Below, in pieces: positions 12,160 through 22,433 of a DNA stretch of 64,000 nucleotides. The notes below the pieces were generated by a model. That model had not been told where the DNA came from. It ran no database searches and worked only from the letters and a program-made list of their open reading frames with translations. Numbering within the stretch: the first letter of the stretch is position 1; each line of letters begins with the position of its first letter. The stretch is taken from positions 1-64,000 of the forward strand of contig CAVMBN010000181.1 in NCBI GenBank assembly GCA_963678705.1, given 5' to 3'. This DNA is from Panorpa germanica. Taxonomy: Eukaryota; Arthropoda; Insecta; Mecoptera; Panorpidae. The position numbers and the translations under genes were made by a program.

Positions 12160-13377
12160 TATAGAATTTATAGAAATTCCAGGGTGCATTTAATAATGTC
12201 TGGTGGCCAAGTGCCCTTCGAAGAATTAGGCCGGCAAAAATCTCTAGGAACGTCTACTGCACTATAAAGAACTATATTCATTGTTGAACATTAATTTTAC
12301 AAACCGATTACCGTTCCATGAAAAGAGGCAACTATTTAATGGTTGTCCTCAACTCTGGAACATGGTATTCGACGATGACTGTGTTTCTCACTCGAAAGGT
12401 TGTGTAAACGTATGTTTTGATAAAATGTGTAGTTTCTTGAAGCTGCACAAAATGGCTATATCTTTAAGTAAAACAATGATGATGATCCTTGCCTTTGGCA
12501 AGACAGATGGGACCTAACAGAAAAAGGAAGAACTACATATTTGTTAACAAAGACGTTAATTTTGATTTGCAACACAAGTGGTACCTATCTACTGTGTGTG
12601 TGTTCGATCGGCATCTGCTACTTTAGGTAAAAAAAGTGATTAAAAGTGAGAAATTAATTACGGAAAAAAATTAAATATATTATATAAATACTTCTTCTAA
12701 CGAAATGTATTTAAGTTTATTTTAATATTGTGCTAATTTGCTCTAAAATAAGTGTTTCTAAAAACGTTTGACAGTTAGAAACCAGTGTTGAGAAATATAA
12801 CTAAATATATATATGACGCGTACACGCGGTCTTATGAAAATGACCTCAAAACTGTAACTTTTTCGTTTTTGAGATAAAACAATAATAAGTGCGATAGATT
12901 AAGAAATTGATAATAATTAGATTAGTGTTAGTGCTAAAACATCAACTGGTAAAGAAATTAAAGAAATCTGTAGACCTATATAAGAAAGACCTCATATAAA
13001 CACTACAAATATACGGAAAACAATATGTTGCTTATCACTATCAAGTAATTCAAATAACATTAACTATAAATAATAATAATACATAACAATTAGTTTATAC
13101 TCGTAAAAAAGCGAGTTTCAAATAATAAAGAGAGTGTATTAATTGTTATAAGTAAACAATATATATGGTTTTCCTAAAAATTGTGACTGATTGTTCATGA
13201 ATAATCACACTATACCAAGATAACGCAAAAAAAAACATAACTTGTCGCATATTATTATACTATATAGAATTTATAGAAATTCCAGGGTGCATTTAATAAT
13301 GTCTGGTGGCCAAGTGCCCTTCGAAGAATTAGGCCGGCAAAAATCTCTAGGAACGTCTACTGCACTATAAAGAACTA
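12160..13377 (+). repeat. Satellite block between the two large insertions
   Basis: The remainder of the unit split at 9745, followed by the unit starting at 12281, which runs to the Polinton insertion point. The unit at 12281 totals 1103 bp when its 1097 bp here are joined to 29616-29621. Confidence 0.95.
13372..13377. other. Left target-site duplication (GAACTA)
   Basis: GAACTA directly before the inverted repeat is repeated exactly at 29610-29615. Six base pairs is the canonical Polinton duplication length, and GAACTA is also the normal satellite sequence here (AAAGAACTATATTC). Confidence 0.95.
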
Positions 13378-13876
13378 AGTAGATGAGGAGAGCTGGTTCT
13401 AGGACAGTTTTGAAGTTGAGTTGGAAATTATTGGTGGTGGGGATGCATTTAGGTCACGATTTGAAGAGGGGGCGTGACTATACTTGAAAGAATGTAAAAG
13501 GGGGTAAGGGTGGGAGGAATATAGGTCATATGATCTAATGCCATGTATAAGCTGTGTTGTGATTGGTTTAGAAGATGATGACGTCAGTACAGCTTTTATC
13601 TGTTAATACATTCTCTACAATACCCAAGGTTATGAGTGAGAAAGCAATAGTGGTAAAGAGTGAGATACCGATATTAATTCTTATGTTTGATTTGTTATTG
13701 GTTATAAGATTATGACGTTGTAGTAGTTATATGTTATAATGATGTTATATTACACATGGTGGGGTATAATATGAAAGGTTATAGTATAATTTGTGATATA
13801 TATTCTTTAGGATTGTTAAACATAGATTATAACAATAACAGTGTTAAATTATTTATAACAGTGTATTTATAGCGCA
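13378..13876 (+). repeat. Polinton left terminal inverted repeat
   Basis: It matches the reverse complement of 29111-29609 over 499 bp with only a few substitutions (for example GATTTGAAGAGG against GATATGCAGAGG). The inner boundary is at TATAGCGCA. A TATAAATA motif (13864-13871, minus strand) sits just inside the boundary and faces outward; the mirror copy in the right repeat does the same. Confidence 0.95.
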
Positions 13877-13879
13877 CGT

Positions 13880-14110
13880 GTTAAAACTGTGTGAGAAACT
13901 TTGGACACAAGCGCATTAGTTCGAATGTAACTTGAACGTAATGTTAAAACTGTGTGAGAAACTTTGGACACAAGCGCATTAGTTCGAATGTAACTTGAAC
14001 GTAATGTTAAAACTGTGTGAGAAACTTTGGACACAAGCGCATTAGTTCGAATGTAACTTGAACGTAATGGGAACGTTAAAACTGTGTGAGAACGTGTTGA
14101 ATACAAGCGA
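13880..14110 (+). repeat. 63-bp tandem repeat beside the left TIR
   Basis: Three near-identical 63-bp copies start at 13880, 13943 and 14006 (GTTAAAACTGTGTGAGAAAC ... CTTGAACGTAAT). A degenerate fourth starts at 14075 after an inserted GGGAAC. The copy ends carry TGAACGTAAT, the word also clustered at 21275-21420. The right end of the element has no such array, so the two subterminal regions are asymmetric. Confidence 0.93.
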
Positions 14111-14844
14111 ATATTTTCCAAACGTAGACAATTTTTTTTGTTATACATTTCATGTTTTAGTTAAATGTAGGGCCGGATTGGGTATTGTTGTATTAGATTA
14201 TTTATTTAAGTATACTAAAAGTTATAATATACGTACATTATATCATTGATGATTCTCAAAGCATACAGTTATTTTTTTATGTGTTGTAATAATCATAAAG
14301 TCTTATAAGTCAGACAATGGTGTTGTTTTACATATATAAGGTTATAACACCACAGTAACTGTTAAAATAGTAGGAGGATATTTTATTATACAAATTTATT
14401 AGGTAGCGGTTTGATCCATATGTATGAGGTTATATAGGTTGTGGATAATAGTGGAATCACAATTAGCTAAACCAAAAGCTCTAACTTAAGTTGAAACAAA
14501 CTTTTTAAAATAAAACTGCTCGAAGGGTCGGGGGCCCCGAGAATTTTATTTATTTTGAATGCGCGGGGATGATAGAATTAAGAATTGATAGTCTGATGAT
14601 AAATATATTATAGTATTAAATAAGTAAAGTGCTACCCTGTTAAATTTTTATATTATAATTTATATATAAGTCTAAGAATATGATTGTGTCACATTAAGTA
14701 TTAGGCAGTTTGTGTGAGCATAAGACCACGAATTCACCAGAAATTTGCAAGCAGCACATGTGTGTAAAATTCTATAAATAAATGAACTTTTGAAAACAAT
14801 TGTGATTTATATTTTGATTTTCAAACTGAAATATATAATTTAAA
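14111..14844 (+). other. Left subterminal non-coding region and polymerase leader
   Basis: No supportable gene. Visible items are a GC island around 14525-14545 containing the palindrome TCGGGGGCCCCGA; a stretch at about 14722-14765 (CATAAGACCACGAATTCACC ...) shared with the inner side of the right TIR; and a TATA box 72 bp before the polymerase ATG. Confidence 0.6.
14773..14780 (+). promoter_or_regulatory. TATA box of the DNA polymerase gene
   Basis: TATAAATA lies 72 bp upstream of the polymerase ATG at 14845. The minor capsid gene has the same octamer-like word (TATAAATA at 23635) at a similar distance (79 bp) from its ATG, which supports a shared promoter design. Confidence 0.55.
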
Positions 14845-17800
14845 ATGGATAACGGTTGTAAGATTATTAAACATATGAGAACAATTATTGAACATTTGAA
14901 TAGTTCAAATTATTCAAGTATTCAGTGGAAAAATTGGTCTGATTATAATAAAATAAATATAAAGTTGTTAAATAAGTTATTAAAAAATAATAAAAATACC
15001 TATTCAATTGGATATAAGCGAAGCATTGAAAGCAATATAAGTGTCTTAAAATATTTTCAAACATTGTTAGAAAATAAACAAAAAGTTGGAGGAGGAACTA
15101 TAAATAGTATAAAACGTAGTGATCGGATTAAATGGCAGGAAATAAATTCATCATTTAAAGGACGTGTTAGAACAGGAGTGTTAAATAATTTAAGTCACAT
15201 TGATCCATTACAATTTTTAAACGATGCATTTTATATGTTTGCATCTAGAATTAAAAATGCTTTAAAAAAATATAGTGCTTTAAAAGTTAACGTAATATTT
15301 TGTGGTGAATTTGTTTTACCATCAGCTAAAGAAGAAGAACATATATTTGAATACAAATATTTTAATACTGAAAATAATGAAATTTTTGTATCAACAGATT
15401 TAAAACATTGGTATAAGGAAAATGTTATTGATGTTGTGTTAAAAGATTTAGAAACTTTTCAAAAAAATCAAAGTGAATATAAAATAGTGAATATGATAGT
15501 AATTATAAAACAATTTGTTTCATTTTATGGTTTATCATTTATTGACTTACCAGTTGAAATAAAACGAAAAAAGGCTGTAATAAATGTTCAGAATGAGGAT
15601 GATAAATGTTTTGTATGGGCAGTATTATCTGCACTTTATCCATCAAAAATTCATGGCGAGAGAGTATCATCTTATAAGAAATATATAAATTGTCTTAATT
15701 TAAATGGTATTAAATTTCCAATGACGTTATCACAAGGTTCAAAATTTGAAAAACTAAATAATATAACAATAAATGTGTATATTTTAAAAAAGAACAAGAA
15801 AACATTTGTAACTATTCCTGTATATGTAAGTAAAATATATGAAAGTAAACATATACATTTATTAATGATTCAAAGTGATTATGAAGTAGAAGATGAAAAA
15901 AAAGAAGAAGAAGAAGAAGAAGAAGAAGAAGATGTTGTTGAAAGTAATAATGAGGAATGTGACAATAAAATAAAATTTCATTTTTGTTGGATAAAGAATT
16001 TATCAAGACTTGTTAGTAATCAACTTTTAAAAACAAATTGTAAGAAATTTATATGTGATCGATGTTTACATTTCTTTAGATATGAGAACAAGTTTAAGGA
16101 ACATTTACAAGACTGTGTTGGATTAGGTCTAAGACCAGTTAAACCGATAATGCCAGATGAAAATTCTAATTAACTTGAGTTTAAAAACTTTAAGAGAAAA
16201 ATTAGAAATGCATGTGTTATTTATGCAGACTTTGAAAGTATATTGGATAGTAATGTGACAAATATTGAAACCAAGGGGGTATATCAAACACATATTGCAC
16301 ATAGCGTTGGATATTATGTAAAATATTCATATGATGACTCTAAATCTTATTATAATAGTTATCGTGGTGAAGATTGCGTTCAGTGGTTTGTAAATGAATT
16401 AAAAAAAATTGCTTATAATGTTGAGGATATAATAAAAAATGTATTACGAATGAAAACATTGACGGCTCAACAAAAGATGGAATATTTAAATGCAATAAAT
16501 TGTCATATATGTGAAAAACCGTTGCAACAAGACCGTGTTCGAAATCATTGTCATTTAACAGTAAATTATAGAGGACCAGCTCATAATGAATGTAATTTAA
16601 ATTATAATGAAAGTTATGTGATTCCAATAATTTTTCACAATTTATCATCTTATGATTCACATTTTATAATAATTGATTTAGCTACCGGAATAAGTGGAAG
16701 AACCTCTGTGCTACCAATTAATAAAGAAAAATATATTTCATTTACGAAATATGTGTATGGAACTAATATTTCATTAAGATTTATTGATTCATATCGATTT
16801 CTGGCTAGTTCTTTAAGTAATTTAGCATCTTATTTACCAAATAATAAACTAAAAAATTTAAAATCAGAATTTAGCAATTTAAGCAATGAAGAATTTACTT
16901 TGTTAAGTAAAAAAGGTGTATTTCCTTATGATTATATAAATTCCTGGGAAAAGTTAAATGAGACAGCTTTACCACCTCAGAATATTTTTTTTAATTTATT
17001 AAATGAGAGTTACTTATCAGATACAGATTACAAACATGCACAAGACATATGGAATACATTTCATATCAAAACACTTGGTGAATATTCAGATTTGTACTTA
17101 AAAACCGATGTGTTATTACTTTGTGACATATTTGAAAATTTTCGAGATAATTGTTTAGACACGTATAAATTAGATCCAGTGCATTATGTTTCTGTTCCAG
17201 GGTTATCTTGGGATTCTATGTTAAAAATTACAAAAATTAAACTTGAATTGTTTACTGATATAAATATGTGGCTATTTATAGAGAAGGGTATCAGAGGTGG
17301 TATAAGTCAATGTTCAAACAGATATGCAGAGGCCAATAACAAATACATGAATGAAAAGTATAAACCTGAATTACCTTCTAAATATCTAATGTATTTCGAT
17401 GTTAATAACTTATACGGTCAAGCAATGTCTCAATTCCTACCATATGGAAATTTTAAATGGTTAAACAACCAGGAAATATTGGAAATAAGTAATACTATAT
17501 GCAATTTATCAGAAACTAGCAATACTGGTTACATTTTAGAAGTAGATTTAACTTATCCTCAAAGTTTACATAATCTCCATAAAGATTTACCGCTTTGTCC
17601 TGAGCATTGTATTCCACCGGGAAGTAAACATAAAAAACTTTTAACTACTTTATATGATAAGGAGAAATATATAATTCATTATAGTAATTTAAAGCAATGT
17701 ATACATTTAGGAATGCAAGTGTCAAAAATACATCGAGTTTTAAAATTTAGTCAATCACCGTGGCTAAAAAACTATATCGATTTAAATACAGAAAAAAGAA

Positions 17801-18642
17801 AAATGGCTACCAATGATTTTGAAAAAAACTTGTATAAATTAATGAATAATAGTGTATTTGGTAAGACAATGGAAAATGTTAGAAAACATCGTGATATAAA
17901 ATTAAAAACAAAATGGGGTGGTCGTTATGGAGTAAAAAGTTTAATAGCACGACCTAATTTTCATAGCCGATCAATTTTTAATAAAAATGTTGTGGCTATT
18001 GAACTTTTAAAACCTAATATTACATTTAATAAACCTATATATGTTGGCTTTTCAATATTAGATTTATCTAAAACAGTAATGTATGATTTTCATTATAATT
18101 ATATGCAAAAAGAATTTTTTAATAATAATTTAAAGTTATTATATATTGATACTGACTCGTTAATATATGAAATTATCACATCAGATATTTATGAAACTAT
18201 AAAACGCGATATAAGTAAGTTTGATACAAGTGATTATAAAGAAAACAATCAATATAATATTCCCCGTGTAAATAAAAAGGTATTAGGTTTAATGAAGGAT
18301 GAAAATAACGGTAAAATTATGACTCACTTTATAGGACTAAGATCGAAAATGTATACAATAAAAGTTAATAATAATGATATTATAAAAAAAATAAAAGGAA
18401 TAAAGACAAGTGTAGTAAAAAACCATATTTCTTTTGAAGATTATGAAAATTGTTTAAGAACTTTAAATAAAAAAAAATGTACTCAAAGAGGAATAGTTTC
18501 AAAATTGCATAATGTGTACTCTATTAAGCAAACAAAAATTGCTTTAAGTCCTTTTGATGATAAACGGTGTATTATAAAAAATAGTACCGATACTTTGCCT
18601 TGGGGTTTTGATAGTTTTAGTGAGAGCGATTTATTGTTATAA
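14845..18642 (+). pseudogene. PolB: Polinton family-B DNA polymerase, one nonsense codon
   Basis: Protein-primed replicative polymerase of the element. The frame runs 1265 codons, normal for Polinton PolB, and is interrupted only by TAA at 16171-16173 (codon 443); both sides are in the same frame. N-terminal part: the region usual in Polinton polymerases (NVQNEDDKCFVWAV at about 251-264), a glutamate run encoded by GAA repeats (about 15891-15930), then a C2HC finger (CDRC ... H ... C) just before the stop. After the stop: Exo I YADFES (D462, E464), an endonuclease-VII-like zinc motif (CHIC at about 553, then HCHL and HNECN), Exo II NLSSYDSHF (about 600), Exo III-like YSDLYLKTDVLLL, Pol A YFDVNNLYG (about 17392), Pol B NNSVFGK (about 17845), Pol C YIDTDS (about 18143). 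All catalytic residues are kept, so decay began recently. Confident family call. Confidence 0.96.
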
Positions 18643-18707
18643 GTATATTTTTAATGTAAAAATAAATACATATTTATAATAACCAATAGTTTTATTTATT
18701 TAAAATG
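18643..18707. terminator. Bidirectional poly(A) region between polymerase and integrase
   Basis: The two genes converge on 65 bp. AATAAA for the polymerase is at 18661-18666 and its reverse complement TTTATT, serving the integrase, is at 18691-18696. Function is inferred from position. Confidence 0.55.
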
Positions 18708-19637
18708 TTATACAATATTTTTAGCATCTATCCAACTGTTATGAGATTTATCTAAACCTAACCACTTTACAAAAACTCTTTTTCCTTTTTTCTGTAAAAC
18801 TTTCTCAACTAGATATATATCTGGATATTTTGTTTTTTGTAGTTCTTGTTCGTAAAACGCGCCTGCAATTGATTGGTCAAGAGAATCATTAAGTAAATAT
18901 GTGACTGGATTAGTTAGTTGTACTTTTGATATAGTAAATATTTCGGTACCCCAGTTAGGAGTATACCCTTTTGCAAATAATGATTTGGTTTTGCTTAAAC
19001 GAACATAATCTCCAACTTTATATCGACTTAAACCGACCCTTTTTATTCTATTGTATACATTTCCTAATAATTTTTTTTCATTTTTTATTGATACTTGAGA
19101 TGGCTTCATATTAATTGTTGAATGATGAGTATTATTATATTTCTTAACAAGTGCATTAATGTTATTAATCCAATTATAGTTGCCTTTTATACTAAAATCT
19201 TTCCACATGGCATTTTTTAGAGTTCTATTAAATCTTTCAACAATCGATGCTTTCATATTACTAAATGTACTATAATGGTTTATATCATACGAATCTATAA
19301 CTTTTTTAAATTCAGTGTTATAAAATTCCTTTCCGTTATCTGTTTGTAAGTTTTTCGGAACCTTATTCTTATTTTTTAATAAAATATTTTCAAATGCAAC
19401 AGTAACGTCTTTTGCAGATTTTGATTTTACTGGAACTGCCCATGCATATTTAGAAAATATATCAATTACTGTGAGTAAATACTTGTAACCTTTGTTTTCT
19501 TTTGCATACGGAATCATTTCTACTAAATCAGCTTGCTAAGAATCATTTAGACCTTTTATGATTACATGTCTACGCTTATAGTTTTTAAGTGCAGGTTTAT
19601 GTAACTCATTAATTATACCTATTTTTGTTTTGCTCAT
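18708..19637 (-). pseudogene. INT: Polinton integrase with chromodomain, one nonsense codon
   Basis: Retroviral-type DDE integrase that inserts the element and makes the 6-bp duplication. The frame from ATG at 19637 has 33 codons (including NELHKP and RRHVIIKGLND), then TAG at 19536-19538, where related Polinton integrases have Trp, then 269 open codons. In that open part the catalytic triad is D19 (VIDIFS), D60 (LQTDNGKEF) and E94 (SIVERFNRT). A C-terminal chromodomain is visible at about 232-269 (LVEKVL ... VKWLGL ... SWIDAKNIV). The chromodomain could direct insertion to heterochromatin, which fits its location inside a satellite; that link is an inference. Transcribed toward the polymerase. 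Confidence 0.95.
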
Positions 19638-19659
19638 ACTTATTATTACACAAAATTTA

Positions 19660-19878
19660 TCAAGAACTAATATCTAAACTATGTTTTGTTTTTAATTCTG
19701 TAATTAATGTTGCAATTTTTTTATTTACTTCAATAAAGTTATTAATATAAGCATCATGAATATCTTTCTCTACAGCTTTTAAACGTCTATCTATAATAAT
19801 TAAATCATTTTTTGATACTGTTTCGTGCCGAGTAATTTTTTTCTTATGTATATGTACTCCAAATTTGTTAATAGTCAT
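19660..19878 (-). CDS. Small Polinton protein, lysine-rich, possible coiled coil
   Basis: 72 residues starting ATG at 19878. It begins TINKFGVHIHKKK, a head I associate with short proteins found next to the integrase in other Polintons, though I cannot name a function. The rest alternates charged and aliphatic residues (DRRLKAVEKDIHDA ... VNKKIATLITELKTKH), consistent with a helical or coiled-coil protein. It lies between the integrase start and the end of the coiled-coil gene, all on the minus strand, so it may belong to one transcription unit. It shows no break, but related proteins may be longer at the C-terminus, so truncation cannot be excluded. Confidence 0.5.
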   Translation of the reverse strand: MTINKFGVHIHKKKITRHETVSKNDLIIIDRRLKAVEKDIHDAYINNFIEVNKKIATLITELKTKHSLDISS

Positions 19879-19934
19879 GTTACTTACATGAGTAGTTATA
19901 AATTAATAAAAAAGAAGGGAATGTGTTTAAGTAT

Positions 19935-21263
19935 TTATATAATAATATTAGCTTCTTTTAATTCTTCAACTATTGAAATAATTTCATTGTCATGTGATGT
20001 ATTGCCCACCATTTTTGAATTAATAAGTAGTTGAAATCTTTCAACTAATTTATTTGGGTCATCCCAGTAAATGAAATCCTTTTGATTATTGTTTAAAGTC
20101 ATAAAGTTTGGTATTAAATTGCCACCTCCTAAACGTTTATTATTTTGTAAACCAACTGAAGTCATAAAGTTTGGTATTAAATTGCCACCTCCTAAACGTT
20201 TATTATTTTGTAAACCAACTGAAGACGTATTCTGCAAAAGTCTTGATCGAACGTTTTGTAATCTTTCTGAAGAATATGGTGTTGAAGACGCTGGGTCACT
20301 TAATTTTGTTTAAGGAGGAAATAATAGCGATATAATTTTTTTATATTTTATACCTTTGTTAGATTTAATTTTACCATTAGGTAAATATAATGTTCTATGT
20401 GCATTTGTATCAGTTAAAATTGTTTTATAATCCTCTAAATCTTCCTCACTATAAATATTTGCGCTTGGATCTATTTTAAAAAGCAATTCATATAATCCGG
20501 GGGATGACTTATATTTTTTATTTCCTATTATAATACCTTTTTTATCAAACGTAACCAGTGTTTTTCCTAATATTAAATTACCATCTTCTAAATTTATACC
20601 AAATGTATGATCAAATATACTTGGATCACCTTTTCGTCTATTAAAATCAATTAAATATTGAAAGGCGTATTTATCAACTTGTTTTTTATAATTTTCTTCA
20701 ACTTCAGACAGTTTTATAGATGTCTTAAATAAGTTTGGATCATGTACTCTACTATATTCTAAGGGTTCATTTGATTCAAAAACTTCATCATCTAACTAAC
20801 TAAGTTCCATTGTTGGTTCTTTAGATAATGTTAAATCATTTTGCTGTTCTGGTATAAATGTAGTGTCTAGGGGTTCTTTTAACATGTTATTTAACTTAGA
20901 TTTAATTGTTTTAACCTTGAAATCATACGGTTTTGTATCAATATCTTGTTTGATTGGTTGCGCTAATTTAATATTGGAAGTACTTTTATTAGCTAGTATA
21001 TTTAGTGGTGTAGTTATTGGTTCAAGCTGTTTGTCAAAGTACCTTTGTGCCTCAGATTCTCCTAGTTTTAATGCGAGATACTTTTGTCTTATAGAATCGC
21101 TTGATTTAATAATATCGCGTGTTAATTTTTTATCTTCATCATTAGTCATATTGCTTATTATTTTACGTTTACTATTCCTTTTTTCAAATCTGGTAGGAGG
21201 AGTCTTTATTTTAACCACAGTATTTTTTGCACGCTTCTTTGATTTAAACATGGTTACATGCAA
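19935..21263 (-). pseudogene. Polinton-conserved charged/coiled-coil protein, two nonsense codons
   Basis: One frame of 443 codons, with TAG at 20796-20798 (codon 156) and TAA at 20310-20312 (codon 318). Reading resumes in the same frame after each, and the product stays protein-like. N-terminal part: basic (MFKSKKRAKN), then a helical SSDSIRQKYLALKLGESEAQ region. Middle: a globular-looking stretch. C-terminus: IYWDDPNKLVERFQLLINSK ... NEIISIVEELKEA, a motif I recognise from Polinton and related element proteins (often called PC1-like), with no assigned enzyme activity. A 63-bp in-frame tandem duplication adds 21 residues near codon 350-390. The listed start is the first in-frame ATG; an internal ATG (MFKSKK) at 21251 is equally plausible. 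Confidence 0.75.
20098..20223 (-). repeat. 63-bp in-frame tandem duplication
   Basis: GTCATAAAGTTTGGTATTAA ... CCAACTGAA occurs twice, at 20098 and 20161, with no differences that I can see. It duplicates 21 codons (SVGLQNNKRLGGGNLIPNFMT) in the coiled-coil gene. Perfect identity implies a recent event. Confidence 0.95.
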
Positions 21264-21271
21264 ACTTTATG

Positions 21272-21420
21272 CAACTTGAACGTAATAGGAACGTAATTTA
21301 GAAGTAAATTAAACGTAATGGGAACGTAAATTCAACGTAATGGGAACGTAATCAATGTAATTTGAACGTAAATTCAACGTAATGGGAACGTAATTAATGT
21401 AATTTGAACGTAATCAATGT
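21272..21420. repeat. Iteron-like GAACGTAAT cluster between two minus-strand genes
   Basis: About ten occurrences of (G/A)AACGTAA(T) in 150 bp, in partly ordered 42-bp blocks (GGGAACGTAAT-C/T-AATGTAATTTGAACGTAA...). It sits immediately upstream of the coiled-coil gene start (21263) and downstream of the ATPase end (21488). The word set CTTGAACGTAATRGGAACGT also occurs at 14057-14075 next to the left TIR. It could be a promoter/enhancer or a binding array for an element-encoded protein; simple-repeat expansion is the alternative. Confidence 0.7.
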
Positions 21421-21487
21421 TTATTAAGATAATAAATGCATGTTATTATGAAGATGGTTACCTCAACACTGATTATTATTGTAAAGG

Positions 21488-22187
21488 TTACTTGGTTATA
21501 TCTAAAAACATATCAAATCCTTTTCTGTATCAACCTTTATTTAAGTCACTATTTTTATCTATTACCATAAAGGAATATTTATTTGAATCCCAACATAAAT
21601 TACAAACTTGTTTAAACTCTAGAAAACTTGGAAAGTCAAAGTTAACATGATCATCATATATATGCTTTAAATTTAAGTCATCTTGCTTGAATAATATAAT
21701 AAAATTAGTATTATCCCGTATTAATTGCTTTGGAATTTTGCTGTAAGTCTGACATAAATAGAAAGAGTCTATCAAATTATGACGGCCCATGCTAAAAAAA
21801 TTTCGAATATTATTTTGTTTATCGCAAGCAACATCATCAAATATGAATATAGAATTTGGGCTAGCATCTTCAGGTCTAATAATCTCTTCATTGTCAGTGT
21901 ATGTATAGTATCCCATACCATTAATTCTTCATAATTTGTTGTAATATTTTATATTTTCGTTGATATAAAGATTTTGAATAAATGTATATATTTTTAAATC
22001 GCAACCCATTTGGATGTTCAATTAGATTAAACATAACATTAGTTTTTCCACAGTTTGAAGGTCCACAAATAATGCATCTAATGTCGTTTGGTAAAAGTGA
22101 TCCATGTTTTGAATTATTAGTGTAATTATTACTTTGATTATCTACATTCTTTACAGAAAGAGTTTGTTTTTGCTTTACAAACTTCAT
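21488..22187 (-). pseudogene. ATP: Polinton DNA-packaging ATPase (FtsK/HerA type), broken twice
   Basis: A32/FtsK-like genome-packaging motor ATPase. The first open piece (22187-21921, 88 codons) has Walker A GPSNCGKT at residues 42-49. A one-base phase change near 21917-21930 moves the frame. The second piece (ending at a premature TGA, 21530-21532) carries Walker B SIFIFDDVACD and the family signatures FSMGRHNLIDSFYLCQTY and PKQLIRDN. After the TGA the same frame continues for 13 codons (YRKGFDMFLDITK) to a natural TAA at 21488-21490. The TGA is where an Arg codon is expected (CGA to TGA is a common CpG-type change). The gene is divergent from the PLA2-domain gene, sharing a ~200-bp promoter region. 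Confidence 0.93.
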
Positions 22188-22223
22188 TGTTTAACCAGGC
22201 ATGTGTTTAACCAGGCATGTGTT
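22188..22223. repeat. Short direct duplication upstream of the ATPase
   Basis: TTTAACCAGGCATGTG occurs twice in tandem directly upstream of the ATPase start, within the divergent promoter region. Confidence 0.75.
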
Positions 22224-22433
22224 ATAAACTAATAGAATACATTTTAAATGTTTAATCTTTATATATGAAAATATTATAAAGTATAAAATTGGATGATAGC
22301 ACATACTTTGGTCAGTATGATAAAAGTAATAAACTAATGGAATACATTTTAAATGTTTAATCTTTATATATGAAAATATTATAAAGTATAAAATTGGATG
22401 ATAGCACATACTTTGGTCAGTATGATAAAAGTA
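22224..22433. repeat. 105-bp tandem duplication covering the divergent promoter and PLA2 start
   Basis: Copies start at 22224 and 22329 (ATAAACTAATRGAATACATT ... GATAAAAGTA) and differ at one base near the start. The upstream copy carries the same ATGATAGCACATAC start, but its frame ends after 14 codons at TAA. It is therefore a decoy start, and the translated gene uses the downstream copy. Confidence 0.93.

Noticed and set aside
13867..14148. 93-codon minus-strand frame with repeated SHTVLTLRSSYIRT
   Set aside because: It is simply the 63-bp (21-codon) tandem repeat read through in one frame.
15812..16660. Minus-strand frames across the polymerase
   Set aside because: They are antisense to a well-supported polymerase; the leucine run is the reverse of the GAA repeat.
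22191..22409. 72-codon minus-strand frame with a repeated CYHPILYFIIFSYIKIKHLKC block
   Set aside because: It is produced by the 105-bp duplication in the divergent promoter; no independent support.
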